Shown: piece by piece, positions 52,956 to 62,888 of the stretch
How positions within the stretch are numbered: position 1 is the stretch's first letter
Layout: every line of letters starts with the position of its first letter
DNA from: an uncultured Aquimarina sp.
Lineage (GTDB): Bacteria; Bacteroidota; Bacteroidia; Flavobacteriales; Flavobacteriaceae
NCBI GenBank assembly: GCA_947492105.1
Contig: CANLMN010000019.1
Coordinates: 1 to 64,000, forward strand
DNA: 64,000 bases
Direction: 5' to 3'
Position numbers and translations under genes: made by a program
The notes under the pieces: generated by a model
Database searches by the model: none
Seen by the model: the letters and a program-made list of their open reading frames with translations, nothing else
What the model was told of the DNA's origin: nothing

Positions 52956-55103
52956 ATGAAAAAGAGTCTCTTAGTACTTATGCTAACTGTTGTTATAGCG
53001 GTAGCTTCATGTAGTTTTACTACAAAAACATTTGATAATCCAGACAAAGACAAGTTGTTGATTGACTTGATTAGCTATGTCTTGGAACGTAGTCATTATG
53101 ATGCAAAAGATATTAATAATCAGTTTTCAAAAGAAGTCTTTGAGGATTATATCAAAGCCCTTGATCCATTGAAACGATATTTTTATCAGAGTGATATTGA
53201 TGATTTTTTGGCTTATGAATTAGAGATAGATGACCAAATCCGAGACAAAGATCTGTCGTTCTTTAATCTCACTTATGAGAGGCTTCAAAAGCGTATGGAA
53301 GAAGCCCAGAAATTTTATGTAGATATTTTAGAGAATCCATTTGATTTTACATTAGACGAATCCATAAATAGAGATTATGATGAGTTGAAGTATGTAAAAA
53401 ATAAGAAGGAGATGAAAAACAGATGGAGAGAGCAATTAAAATTAAATGCACTATCCAATCTATACGATAAAATTGAAGATCAAGAAAAGCAACTAAAAAA
53501 AGAATTGGCTGATAGAAATAAAGATTTTGAAGAAAAACAAATAAAAGCACTAGAGGAAGAAGCGCGAACTATTACGCGCACCTCTTTTGAAGACTTTTTT
53601 AATTTTAATAAAGATCTAGAGCGTAAAGATTGGTTTTCTTTGTATCTGAACTCGATTGTAGAGGAGTTTGATCCACATACGTATTATTTCGCGCCACAAG
53701 ACAAGGATCGCTTTGATATTTCTATGTCCGGAAAATTAGAAGGGATTGGGGCACGATTACAAAAGAAAAGTGATAATATAAAGATTGTCGAAGTGATTTC
53801 TGGTGGGCCAGCATGGCGTGGAGAAGAAGTAGAGGTAGGAGATCTTATAACGAAGGTGAAGCAAGAGGATGAAAAAGAACCGGTAAGTGTGGTAGGAATG
53901 CGTCTTGATGATGCTGTTAACCTCATCAAAGGTCCAAAAGGAACAAAGGTTACGCTGACAGTCAAAAAAGTTGATGGTACCATAGAAGATATTGAGATTA
54001 CAAGGGATGTGGTAGAGTTAGAAGAAACTTATGCAAAGTCTTCTTTGGTCAAGAAAAGAGATAAGGCTTATGGGGTGATTAATTTACCTAAGTTCTATTT
54101 TGATATGGAAAATTACAACAAACGTAATGCCGCTCTGGATGTAAAAAAAGAGATTGAACGACTCAAGGACCAGGGGATGGAAGGATTGGTGATTGACCTT
54201 AGAAACAATGGAGGGGGATCGTTGCAAACTGTAGTAGAGATAGCTGGATTGTTCATAAAGAAAGGTCCTGTGGTACAAGTAAAATTCAAGGAGCGTGAAC
54301 CAGAGGTACTGAAGGATCGAGATGAAGCAATTGTGTGGGATGGACCTTTGGTTATTTTGGTTAATGAATTATCAGCATCTGCTTCTGAAATATTGGCTGC
54401 TGCTATGCAAGATTATAAAAGAGCTATAATTATTGGAAGTAAGCAAACCTACGGTAAGGGTACAGTACAAAATGTTATGGATCTTAATCGATGGATGCGT
54501 AATAATGATCTAGGTGATCTAGGGGCACTAAAATTAACTACCCAAAAATTCTACCGAGTAAACGGAGGATCTACACAGTTAGAAGGCGTAAAGAGTGATG
54601 TTGTTGTGCCGGATCGTTACAGTTATATTGATATCGGAGAGAAGGATCAAGAAAACCCCTTGGCATGGGACAAAATTTCTCCTGCTACTTATGATGTGTG
54701 GGGAGGATATATTGATTTCGAAAAAGCTATTAATAATAGTAAGGCGCGTATGGCGCAAAACAAACAGCTACAACTGATAGATCAAAATGCCAAATGGGTC
54801 AAAGAAATCCGTGATGACACAGTTTATTCTTTGAATTTGGAAAAATATAAGGCAGAGATCGAAGAAAATAAAAAGCAATCAGAACGTTTTGATGCTATCG
54901 ATGAATACAAAAGCCCATTAGAATATACCTCATTGCCTTATGAATTGGCATTGATTGAAAAGGATTCTATTTTGGCCAAAAAGAGAGATCGCTGGCATGA
55001 AAACCTAAATAAAGATGTGTACATGGAAGAAGCTGTGAATGTCTTGGAGGATATGAAAACAAATGCTATTCGCAAAGTAAATCCTGTTACAGTAAAGAAT
55101 TAA
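52956..55103 (+). CDS. carboxy-terminal processing (tail-specific) protease, S41 family
   Basis: 715 residues from ATG 52956; the upstream TTG at 52926 would precede the signal. Lipoprotein signal MKKSLLVLMLTVVIAVASCS. N-terminal helical domain, PDZ domain at about 235-325 (SGKLEGIGARLQKK, GPAWRGEEVEVGDLI), S41 catalytic domain with Ser475 in LSASASEIL and Lys501 in TYGKGTVQ, and a C-terminal DUF3340 region. It degrades or trims envelope proteins with exposed C termini, like Prc. The next gene begins one base after the stop codon's end. Confidence 0.92.
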   Translation: MKKSLLVLMLTVVIAVASCSFTTKTFDNPDKDKLLIDLISYVLERSHYDAKDINNQFSKEVFEDYIKALDPLKRYFYQSDIDDFLAYELEIDDQIRDKDLSFFNLTYERLQKRMEEAQKFYVDILENPFDFTLDESINRDYDELKYVKNKKEMKNRWREQLKLNALSNLYDKIEDQEKQLKKELADRNKDFEEKQIKALEEEARTITRTSFEDFFNFNKDLERKDWFSLYLNSIVEEFDPHTYYFAPQDKDRFDISMSGKLEGIGARLQKKSDNIKIVEVISGGPAWRGEEVEVGDLITKVKQEDEKEPVSVVGMRLDDAVNLIKGPKGTKVTLTVKKVDGTIEDIEITRDVVELEETYAKSSLVKKRDKAYGVINLPKFYFDMENYNKRNAALDVKKEIERLKDQGMEGLVIDLRNNGGGSLQTVVEIAGLFIKKGPVVQVKFKEREPEVLKDRDEAIVWDGPLVILVNELSASASEILAAAMQDYKRAIIIGSKQTYGKGTVQNVMDLNRWMRNNDLGDLGALKLTTQKFYRVNGGSTQLEGVKSDVVVPDRYSYIDIGEKDQENPLAWDKISPATYDVWGGYIDFEKAINNSKARMAQNKQLQLIDQNAKWVKEIRDDTVYSLNLEKYKAEIEENKKQSERFDAIDEYKSPLEYTSLPYELALIEKDSILAKKRDRWHENLNKDVYMEEAVNVLEDMKTNAIRKVNPVTVKN

Positions 55104-55104
55104 A

Positions 55105-56214
55105 ATGCCCAACAGATCAAAAGCATTACATGTTTTGACGCTCCAAAAATTCAAAAAGAATTTTTGGGGCGTTTTTAGTTTTGGGTTCATCATAATTTGT
55201 GCCTTGGTGGCAATTTTTGCCTACGTATTGGCTCCAGATAACTCACAGTATGCAAATCAAATGCAATTGTCTATACATTCCAGAAAACCGGGGTTTAAGG
55301 TACAAATGCTTTCTATTCCCGAAATAGAGCCACAAGATCAGGGCTTTGTAGATCGGGTGTTTTTTGGAGATAAAAATGCACCCACAGAGATGCCAATTCA
55401 AAGTTATACATTTGATGGAGAGAAGTTAGAGGTTATTCCATTTGTTGAAGAAGGTATTGCTGTGTTGCCAAAAGTAATATCATTAGAACGTTTTTCAGAA
55501 ACACTTACGCCACATGTGTTACAACAAAAATATATTACAGAAAGATGTTTTTTACTAGGGACTGATAAGTACGGGAGAGACTTGCTGAGTCGTATGTTAA
55601 TTGGTATCCGAATTTCTTTTTCCATAGGCTTTGTCGCAGTCTTGATTTCATTATTATTAGGAATTACCTTAGGGGCGATAGCAGGATATTTTGGAGGCAA
55701 AGTTGATGCGATTATTATGTGGTTGATAAATGTAACTTGGTCAATTCCTACATTATTACTGGTGATCGCTATTACATTAGCATTAGGAAAAGGGTTTTGG
55801 CAAGTGTTTATTGCGGTAGGTTTGACGATGTGGGTAGAGGTGGCTAGGGTTGTAAGAGGGCAGGTAATGAGTGTAAAACAGATGCAGTATATTACAGCAG
55901 CTAGAGCGTTAGGGTATACACATCAACAAATTATTATAAAACATATCTTACCAAATAGTTTGGCGCCAGTCATTGTGATTTCGGCGGCAAATTTTGCAGC
56001 AGCAATTCTGATAGAGAGTGGACTTAGTTTTTTGGGAATTGGAGCACAACCGCCGATGCCGAGTTGGGGAGCTATGATCAAAGATCATTATTCTTATATT
56101 ATTTTGGGCAAAGCATACCTTGCAGTAATACCTGGATTAGCTATTATGAGCTTAGTTATGGCTTTTATGTTGATAGGTAATGCATTAAGAGATGCTTTGG
56201 ATGTAAAAAATTAA
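55105..56214 (+). CDS. ABC transporter permease of the DppC/OppC type
   Basis: 369 residues. N-terminal DppC-type helix (FWGVFSFGFIIICALVAIFA), a long extracytoplasmic insertion (about 44-150), then LLGTDKYGRDLLSRMLIGIR and five more helices with the EAA-type loop TAARALGYTHQQIIIKHILP. It is a peptide/nickel-type importer subunit. The DppB, binding-protein and ATPase genes are not in the window. The gene starts 2 bases after the Prc protease gene, so the two are co-transcribed. Confidence 0.85.
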   Translation: MPNRSKALHVLTLQKFKKNFWGVFSFGFIIICALVAIFAYVLAPDNSQYANQMQLSIHSRKPGFKVQMLSIPEIEPQDQGFVDRVFFGDKNAPTEMPIQSYTFDGEKLEVIPFVEEGIAVLPKVISLERFSETLTPHVLQQKYITERCFLLGTDKYGRDLLSRMLIGIRISFSIGFVAVLISLLLGITLGAIAGYFGGKVDAIIMWLINVTWSIPTLLLVIAITLALGKGFWQVFIAVGLTMWVEVARVVRGQVMSVKQMQYITAARALGYTHQQIIIKHILPNSLAPVIVISAANFAAAILIESGLSFLGIGAQPPMPSWGAMIKDHYSYIILGKAYLAVIPGLAIMSLVMAFMLIGNALRDALDVKN

Positions 56215-56314
56215 GGAATAAGCCCTATAGGTGTCTATTATTTTTGATGATAAATTTTGCAATTCATACCAATGTCATCAAAGAATCGTTATCCTATGTG
56301 AATAATAGTTTCTA

Positions 56315-56662
56315 ATGAAGACAGTCTATACATTTTTAAAGGAAGCGCCATTACGAACAAACTGTCCGGAATGTTACACTAAGGATGGATTGCTACTTTC
56401 TTTTCATCAAAAAAGAATCGAGTCAAAGCTATACGATAGAATAACCAATACGATAGAAGAACGATTGGAATGCGGAATATGTGAGACAAAAATATACCCC
56501 GTACAGTGGACAGATGATATCGAACGTATGTATGAGTATCATCTAAAAACTGTTGCAATACAGGACACTACTTTTAGGTTGACAACTCTTTCTGCAGGAA
56601 TACTTGTTGGAGTATTGTTAGCTGCTATAGGATTTGTATATTGGATCCTACAATTGATGTAG
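56315..56662 (+). CDS. small zinc-ribbon membrane protein
   Basis: 115 residues. A probable zinc ribbon with two CxxC pairs (CPEC near residue 17 and CGIC near 53), then one or two hydrophobic segments (LSAGILVGVLLAAIGFVYWI) at the C terminus. The cytosolic ribbon is followed by a membrane anchor. I recognise no family. It lies 4 bases before the nuclease gene and probably shares its transcript. Confidence 0.6.
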   Translation: MKTVYTFLKEAPLRTNCPECYTKDGLLLSFHQKRIESKLYDRITNTIEERLECGICETKIYPVQWTDDIERMYEYHLKTVAIQDTTFRLTTLSAGILVGVLLAAIGFVYWILQLM

Positions 56663-56666
56663 TTTT

Positions 56667-57473
56667 ATGAAACGGAAGTATATTTACCCTGTATTGGTTG
56701 CTTTAGTGACTGTAGGGTTCTATTATGGTGAGCAGTATATAGATCGACAACAAGCAATTCCAAAGATTGCAGAGGGTAAGAAAAAGAAAATTACTACAAA
56801 CACGTATTTTCTTCCAAGCTCTACCACAGGTGCGATTGTACATCATAATTTTTATTCATTGTCTTACAGTGAAAAACATGAGCAGGCAGAGTGGGTAGCT
56901 TATGAGCTAAAAGAATATCAGGTGTCAAATAAAGATCAAAAGCGACCTTATTTTGAGATAGATAATGCAGTACCAACAAAAGCCGCTAGTTGGAAAAATT
57001 ACAATGATTCTGGTTATGATCGAGGACATCTATGCCCTGCCGCAGATCGCAAATTTACTAAAGAAGCATATGATGAAACGTTTCTAACTTCTAACATAGC
57101 ACCACAGGACCATGATTTTAATGCAGGAGTATGGGCGGATTTAGAGCGCCAAGTAAGGTATTGGGCCAAACGTTATAAAGGAGTCTTTGTAGTTACTGGA
57201 GGAGTATTGCAAGATGATTTGCCGGCTATTGGTTCTGAGAAAGTAGCTGTACCTAAGTACTTTTATAAAGTGGTATTGGATAATAATGCAGGGAATACAA
57301 GAATGATTGGGTTTTTATTTCCGCATAAAGCTACAGATCGCCCTATCAAAGATTTTGTAGTAGCTGTGGATAGAATTGAAAGGCTAACAGGGATTGATTT
57401 TTTTCCACAATTAGAGGATGGAAAAGAACAGCGATTAGAGAGAAACGAAAATACAAATCAATGGAAATTTTGA
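56667..57473 (+). CDS. secreted DNA/RNA non-specific endonuclease (NUC1)
   Basis: 268 residues with an N-terminal hydrophobic segment (YPVLVALVTVGFYYG) that is a signal peptide or membrane anchor. The DRGH motif (YDRGHLCPAADRK, catalytic His121) and the metal-binding Asn region LTSNIAPQDHDFNAGVW identify a beta-beta-alpha-Me nuclease. It degrades DNA and RNA outside the cytosol, for nutrient (including phosphate) acquisition or DNA clearance. A strong terminator follows at 57597. Confidence 0.9.
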   Translation: MKRKYIYPVLVALVTVGFYYGEQYIDRQQAIPKIAEGKKKKITTNTYFLPSSTTGAIVHHNFYSLSYSEKHEQAEWVAYELKEYQVSNKDQKRPYFEIDNAVPTKAASWKNYNDSGYDRGHLCPAADRKFTKEAYDETFLTSNIAPQDHDFNAGVWADLERQVRYWAKRYKGVFVVTGGVLQDDLPAIGSEKVAVPKYFYKVVLDNNAGNTRMIGFLFPHKATDRPIKDFVVAVDRIERLTGIDFFPQLEDGKEQRLERNENTNQWKF

Positions 57474-57552
57474 CGTTCGTATTCCCACGTTTTTAGAGAG
57501 ATGTCCATTAGAAGCGCTATGTTTATATCGTTTTTCTTGATTGTATATGATA

Positions 57553-57570
57553 ACTGTTTGATCAAACAGT
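57553..57570. promoter_or_regulatory. perfect 18-bp palindrome
   Basis: ACTGTTTGATCAAACAGT is a perfect inverted repeat without a loop, 80 bases after the nuclease stop codon. It could be an operator or a processing hairpin; no regulator is tied to it. Confidence 0.4.
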
Positions 57571-57596
57571 GGCTAATATAGGTAAGCATCAAAAAT

Positions 57597-57636
57597 AATT
57601 AAGGCTGAACAATGATGACATTGTTCAGCTTTAATT
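57597..57636 (+). terminator. terminator after the nuclease gene
   Basis: An 18-bp stem, AATTAAGGCTGAACAATG against CATTGTTCAGCTTTAATT with one G-T pair, loop ATGA. It can act on both strands because AT-rich arms flank the GC core, and also lies beyond the 3' end of the lipoprotein gene at 57805. Confidence 0.75.
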
Positions 57637-57804
57637 AAATTAACAACTAGAAATTTTGAATAATCTGGAGTGCTTTTGTAGCGCAAATGCCATTTGAATT
57701 TTGATTAGTACAAAAACATTCAGCCTATTAAGTCCAATCCAAATTCAAATTCTGTGGATGCAATAATTCCTGTTTGTATAGTTATAGCTTGATACTATAG
57801 AGAT

Positions 57805-58785
57805 CTATGGATTACAAAATTGGACATCATTTTTCCAAGCAATGACAGCATTGTTTTCTGGATTAGCATCGATGATATTACCAGTGCCCTCAATTCTTTC
57901 ACCAGCTCTGTAAGCACCGTATCTAAAGTATTGCCTTTCTGTAGTGAAAGTAAAATCAGGTACAATCTTCTCCATGCCATCTACGGCAATAGTGCCAAAA
58001 TTTCTTCCATCTTTATATCCGTAATCTATTTGGATTTCATACTCTTGTCCAATATTTAGACCTCTTTTGATCAGGAATTCTTGTCTGTTTGCGTTTGTAT
58101 CCTCATCGGTTGTTTTTGCGGATTGACTGTATTCTAGATTAAGTTTATAGGTGTTTGCGCCCGTTCTTTCTGCTCTCAATAACCAGATGGCAGTTGTGTG
58201 TTTTAGGCCAATACTATCTGTGGTTCTCTCACCTTCAGGTCTTGTCTCTCCTTCTTCTAATTCTCTAGGAGGATATATGACATTACCACTACCATGCATT
58301 TGAGTTACATAGGTGTAGTCTTCTTCAAAATTCCCTCCTGAATTTGGTAAATTGTCAACACGTAATGTTCCTGTAAATTCCATTTGTTTCAAGTTATCTG
58401 TGGATCTGTCAAAATCTACAAAACCGCGTTCAATCCTAACAGCTGTAGCGTTTTCTACGTGCTTGTTACCTTGGAATATTTCGTATAAAAACCAATTTCC
58501 CTCTTTGCTGTGTCCACCTTTGTGTAAAGTTCTACAATCTAGTAGTCCTGGGTTTCCTGCATTGCCCCCTTGTAGTTCACATAAGCTTGGACCTCCTTGA
58601 ATTAATCGAGTATTAGGTGACAAATTTCTCCTATTAGCATCATTCCCGCATAGGTTGTTCTCTTCTTTGTTAACTGCAGATACTTCTGTCTTGTGTTTAA
58701 TTTGTTCCTCCTCGTTTTTCTCGCATGAAACTGCTACCAGTACTAGTGAAGCCATGTACAGGCTTCTTAAAATGTTTTTTTTCAT
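57805..58785 (-). CDS. jelly-roll lipoprotein, alginate-lyase-like (PL7-like?)
   Basis: 326 residues. Lipoprotein signal (SLYMASLVLVAVSCEK). Beta-rich body with segments reminiscent of the concanavalin-like polysaccharide lyases: TGTLRVDNLP, YVTQMHGSGN, AIWLLRAERTG and YFRYGAYR, the last two aligning loosely with the QIH and YFKAGxY motifs of PL7 alginate lyases. The Gln-His of TQMHG and the Tyr of YFRYG would be the catalytic set. The match is weak, so it may be a non-catalytic carbohydrate-binding relative. It stands alone with 956 bases of non-coding DNA upstream. Confidence 0.55.
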   Translation of the reverse strand: MKKNILRSLYMASLVLVAVSCEKNEEEQIKHKTEVSAVNKEENNLCGNDANRRNLSPNTRLIQGGPSLCELQGGNAGNPGLLDCRTLHKGGHSKEGNWFLYEIFQGNKHVENATAVRIERGFVDFDRSTDNLKQMEFTGTLRVDNLPNSGGNFEEDYTYVTQMHGSGNVIYPPRELEEGETRPEGERTTDSIGLKHTTAIWLLRAERTGANTYKLNLEYSQSAKTTDEDTNANRQEFLIKRGLNIGQEYEIQIDYGYKDGRNFGTIAVDGMEKIVPDFTFTTERQYFRYGAYRAGERIEGTGNIIDANPENNAVIAWKNDVQFCNP

Positions 58786-59473
58786 AATTAAAATAATTTA
58801 TGTGTTTATATCTCCATTTAAGCTATTATTATGTTTGCATGAGAGTATCCTGTAATAACCTGTGGAATAAAGAAACAGGAGTGTTGTGGTTGTGAAATTT
58901 ACGAAAACGTTATAGTTTCAAAGTTTTGTTAATCAGGTAAGTAAAAAAACCAATTAGTGGGGAATGTTTTGAAATAATTCAAACGCTAGATATTCATTTT
59001 TAAGACTTTTTAACTTTTTTTTAAGATAAAATTTAATAAAAAAGGGGGATTTGTTTCTTTAATAGCAGAATATTTCGTATGGTTTTGCGCTGTTTGTTTA
59101 ATGGTAATACCTTAGTTATATTGGTTTTAAGGTTTTTTTAACAAAATATAGAGGTATATTATTAAGGCGCATTATATACAGGCTTTAAAAATGAATGTAG
59201 GTTTGTGCTCTGTAGGGACAACTTTTATTAGCTATTCCTAAAGTGTTTTTAGGTCTAGTCATTGCTTTATTGGAGTGATCATCAGTTTTGACTATTTGTT
59301 TGAGATATAATCATAACCACTGAGAGTGTGTTTTGCAAGCTGCTCGATGTAGTTTTTGATATTGTGTCCAGGTATTCCTATAAATATACTATAGGGAATC
59401 TAAGGATGATTCTGTGCCTAGAGCATCAAGTGGAGTGCTAGGCAATAGGTGCTAGAAGTACAGAAAATAGGAG
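58786..59473. other. intergenic, no gene seen
   Basis: No open frame or RNA is recognisable. It should hold the promoter of the jelly-roll lipoprotein gene. Followed by a family C repeat at 59474. Confidence 0.5.
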
Positions 59474-59606
59474 TATAATGCCAATACGACTATGCGATGT
59501 CGTATATCGCTTTGTTCCCAATGTTTGATGGCTAGGGTCATGTAATAACATCACGGTGCTTTTGCATGAAAAAATAACAGCATCTTTAATACGCGTTTAT
59601 AGGGTA
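59474..59606. repeat. family C palindromic element, inverted and eroded
   Basis: In reverse orientation to 11213: ATAATGCCAATACGAC, GCGATGTCGTATATCGCTTTGTT, GGCTAGGG (eroded core), ACGGTGCTTTTGCATGAAAA, AATAACAGCATC and ATACGCGTTTATAGGGTA appear in the order expected of the complement of family C. Many mismatches; clearly older than the other copies. Confidence 0.5.
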
Positions 59607-59741
59607 AAGTTTAAAATTATAAATAAAAGTGCTGTAGTTAAGATAATGATTCTTTTCTCTTGTGTTTGCGATCTCGTTTTTAGTGTATGAGGGGTGTTGA
59701 AAGGTCTTCTGTTTAGGTGTCAAAATCTTTCATACCTATAA

Positions 59742-60995
59742 TTACCATTCATTAACCCGATTGGCATCCAGTTTTACAAAGATAAAGAGCAGAATGGTAA
59801 AGCCCCATAATCCTGATCCTCCATAACTAAAAAATGGGAGCGGAATCCCAACAGTAGGTAGTAATCCAGTCACCATACCAATATTGACAACAAAATGAAT
59901 GAACAAAATACCCGCAACACTATACCCATACACTCTACTGAACTGTGACTTGGATCGTTCTGCCATATGGAGAATGCGCAAAAAGAGTGTTGTGAACAAA
60001 ATGATTAATAACGTACTTCCCAAAAATCCCCACTCTTCTCCTACGGTACTAAAGATATAATCTGTATGCTGCTCTGGAACAAAATTCCCTTTGGTTTGTG
60101 TGCCCTGTGTCCACCCTTTGCCTAACCAGCCTCCACTGCCAATAGCAATTTCACTTTGGTTGGTGTTGTAGCCAATTCCTTGAGAATCTACTTCTTTGCC
60201 TAGTACAATGTTAAAGCGATCTCGATGTCGTTGCTCAAATACATTGTTAAAAATATAATTCACCGAAAATGAAAAAGTAATTATTGCTAGTAAAGTAATG
60301 AGATATGCGGAGTAATTGGGTTTTTTGTTACGGTTGATGATGAGTAAGGTTATTATTGATAAAAAGAGAACGCCTACTACCCAATATGGACCTATAAGTA
60401 AGGTGGTTACGAATAATACAATAGCAGAAGCTCCAAAAATTAGATAGTTGACGGATAGTCCCTCTCTATATAGGGGGAAGAAAAAAGCGACATACACTAA
60501 AGCACTTCCAGGATCTGGTTGTGGGATAATGATCAAGGCTGGTAAGGCGATAATTAAAAATGCTTTGAGCTGATGATTCAGGATTTTGATATTGGTTTGT
60601 AAATCACTTATAAATTTCGCCACTGCCAATGCCGTGGCTGCTTTTGCAAATTCTGAAGGTTGCAGTCCCATAAAACCCAAATTGTACCAAGAGGTGGCTC
60701 CAGAAATAGTTTTTCCAAAAACAAATAACCCTAGTAATGAGAGTAAGGATGCTACGTAAATGACACTAGAAAAGCGTTCATAAAATTTAGCTTCTAAGGC
60801 AAGTATGATTACGATTAGTATAATGCTCAAGGCAATCCACAGGAGTTGTTTGGTGTGCGGCTCATCCATATTAAAAACAAACCCTCCATCCCCACCATAA
60901 GAGGCAGAATAGATATTGATCCATCCAAAAATAATTAATAAAAAATAGATAAGGATAGTGAGCCAGTCTATTGCTCCTACTATGGATCTTGCCAT
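59742..60995 (-). CDS. rodA: rod-shape-determining SEDS glycosyltransferase RodA
   Basis: 417 residues, about ten membrane helices. SEDS hallmarks: WYNLGFMGLQPSEFAKAATA, the Asp/Glu-bearing EQHTDYIFSTVGEEWGFLGS and the C-terminal TGLLPTVGIPLPFFSYGGSG. It polymerises peptidoglycan glycan strands in the elongasome with the class B PBP encoded next to it. Its ATG overlaps the PBP2 stop codon by one base, a sign of tight coupling. Confidence 0.95.
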   Translation of the reverse strand: MARSIVGAIDWLTILIYFLLIIFGWINIYSASYGGDGGFVFNMDEPHTKQLLWIALSIILIVIILALEAKFYERFSSVIYVASLLSLLGLFVFGKTISGATSWYNLGFMGLQPSEFAKAATALAVAKFISDLQTNIKILNHQLKAFLIIALPALIIIPQPDPGSALVYVAFFFPLYREGLSVNYLIFGASAIVLFVTTLLIGPYWVVGVLFLSIITLLIINRNKKPNYSAYLITLLAIITFSFSVNYIFNNVFEQRHRDRFNIVLGKEVDSQGIGYNTNQSEIAIGSGGWLGKGWTQGTQTKGNFVPEQHTDYIFSTVGEEWGFLGSTLLIILFTTLFLRILHMAERSKSQFSRVYGYSVAGILFIHFVVNIGMVTGLLPTVGIPLPFFSYGGSGLWGFTILLFIFVKLDANRVNEW

Positions 60996-62866
60996 TATTG
61001 ATTGATTTTAAAAGGTTCGCCACTGTATGGTTTGGCATATTCTTCTTCTAGGCTGTGTGAGAGAATCCATTCTTCTAAATCTTTGCGGCTAATATCATCA
61101 TGGATATATTTTTCGATCATAAGACTTGCTATGCGCCCAGCGTATCGTGCTCCCCAATATCCATTTTCTACAAAAACGGCCAAGGCGATTTTTGGATTTT
61201 CTTTGGGGGCAAAAGCAATAAAAATTGAATGATCTGTGAGCTGCGTCCGTTTTCCATCAATTTTTACATAATTCTCTGCAGTACCTGTTTTGCCACAAAT
61301 AGGAATATCTTTGACTTGTAGAAAACTTGCGGTTCCGTTGGTGAATACTTCCCGCATTCCATCGATTACAGGTTCAAAATGTTTAGGTGCAATAGTTGTA
61401 TGATTAGGTTTGGTGTATAAGGTGTCTTGGATTGGTTGATTGTTTATTTTTTTGATAATATGAGGTCGATAATAAAAACCTTTGTTAGCAATAGCTGCGG
61501 TCATATTAGCCAGCTGTATTGGTGTAGCTAATACTTCTCCTTGGCCAATAGCGTTAGAGATAGTTCCTGTTGCGTACCATTTGTATTTTGGGTATTGGTA
61601 TGCACGATTGTAGTATGTCGAATCTGGAATAAGACCTCTTTTGCCTACTGGTAAGTCGTATCCCAGATAATTGCCCAGGCCAAAACTTTCAACATGCTTT
61701 TCCCAATTAGCAATACCTAATTGGGGACGTGGGTATTTTTCTATAATTCGACGATATACGGTGGCAAAATAAGCGTTACAAGAGTGTGCAATACCAGACA
61801 CCATACTCAGGGGACTTCTGTGAGAATGACACCCTAATCTTCGGTTGTTCCGTCCGTAATAATAGCCGTTTCTGCAGGAAATGTGTTCTTCTGTGTCAAT
61901 GACATTCTCTTGTAGGCCAATTAATGCTGTGATGGTTTTGAATGGAGATCCAGGAGGGTATTCTCCCATTAGACCTCTGTCATACAATGGATTTGCGATA
62001 GAGTCATAATAGAGTTTTGTGAAGTTTTTGGATCGTTTTCTACCAACTAATAGATCAGGAGCGTAATTTGGTGCGGTGACCAAGGCTAATATTTCTCCTG
62101 TCTTTGGTTCTATGGCTACAATGCCTCCTCTTTTGTTGGTCATTAATTTTTCTCCATATGCTTGTAGTTTTGCGTCTATGGTTAGAGTGATGTCTTTTCC
62201 GCGTACAGGAAGTGTATCGTATTTTCCGTCTTTGAAGGGGCCGATTTCTCTATTAAAACGGTCTTTTTGGAGATATTTGACTCCTTTTATGCCTCGCAGT
62301 TCTTCTTCATATTGTCCTTCTACACCTTGCATGCCGATCAAATCACCGGAGATATAATAGGGTTTTTTTTCTATAATACGATCATTTACTTCTTGGATAT
62401 ATCCTAGTACGTTGGCTGCGTTTTTGGTTTTATAACTTCTTAAAGATCTTTTTTGGATATAGAATCCTTCGTATTTTCTGGTTTTTTCTTGGAGATAGGC
62501 ATATTCATCTTTGGTGAGTTGCGGTACAATTACAGAGGGTAGTCGGGGAGAATAATTCCGTGCCTTTCTGAGTTTTTTGAGTAATACTTCCTTTTCAATT
62601 TTCAGGATTTTGCAAAACTCTAGGGTATCAAATGGTTTTAAGTCTCTCGGTATGACCATAACATCGTATGAAGGCTGGTTTTCTACCAAAAGATTGTCGT
62701 TTCGATCAAAGATGTAACCACGCTGTGGGTAGTCGTAAATGATTTTGACAGCATTTCCTTCAGAGAGTGCAGCAAAAGAGGTGTTGTATACCTGAAGATA
62801 AAAAAGACGTCCAATGAAGACCAGTCCAGAAACTATAATTATACTATATAAAACTAGTTTACGCAT
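60995..62866 (-). CDS. mrdA: penicillin-binding protein 2 (class B transpeptidase)
   Basis: 623 residues. One N-terminal membrane helix, a dimerisation/pedestal domain, then the transpeptidase domain with the active-site Ser of PPGSPFKT (SxxK), SCN in AHSCNAYF and KTG in CGKTGTAEN. It cross-links peptidoglycan during cell elongation, working with RodA. Located between mreD and rodA, the usual order of the elongasome operon. Confidence 0.95.
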   Translation of the reverse strand: MRKLVLYSIIIVSGLVFIGRLFYLQVYNTSFAALSEGNAVKIIYDYPQRGYIFDRNDNLLVENQPSYDVMVIPRDLKPFDTLEFCKILKIEKEVLLKKLRKARNYSPRLPSVIVPQLTKDEYAYLQEKTRKYEGFYIQKRSLRSYKTKNAANVLGYIQEVNDRIIEKKPYYISGDLIGMQGVEGQYEEELRGIKGVKYLQKDRFNREIGPFKDGKYDTLPVRGKDITLTIDAKLQAYGEKLMTNKRGGIVAIEPKTGEILALVTAPNYAPDLLVGRKRSKNFTKLYYDSIANPLYDRGLMGEYPPGSPFKTITALIGLQENVIDTEEHISCRNGYYYGRNNRRLGCHSHRSPLSMVSGIAHSCNAYFATVYRRIIEKYPRPQLGIANWEKHVESFGLGNYLGYDLPVGKRGLIPDSTYYNRAYQYPKYKWYATGTISNAIGQGEVLATPIQLANMTAAIANKGFYYRPHIIKKINNQPIQDTLYTKPNHTTIAPKHFEPVIDGMREVFTNGTASFLQVKDIPICGKTGTAENYVKIDGKRTQLTDHSIFIAFAPKENPKIALAVFVENGYWGARYAGRIASLMIEKYIHDDISRKDLEEWILSHSLEEEYAKPYSGEPFKINQ

Positions 62867-62888
62867 TTTTTTTGCTGTTAGTCTTTGG

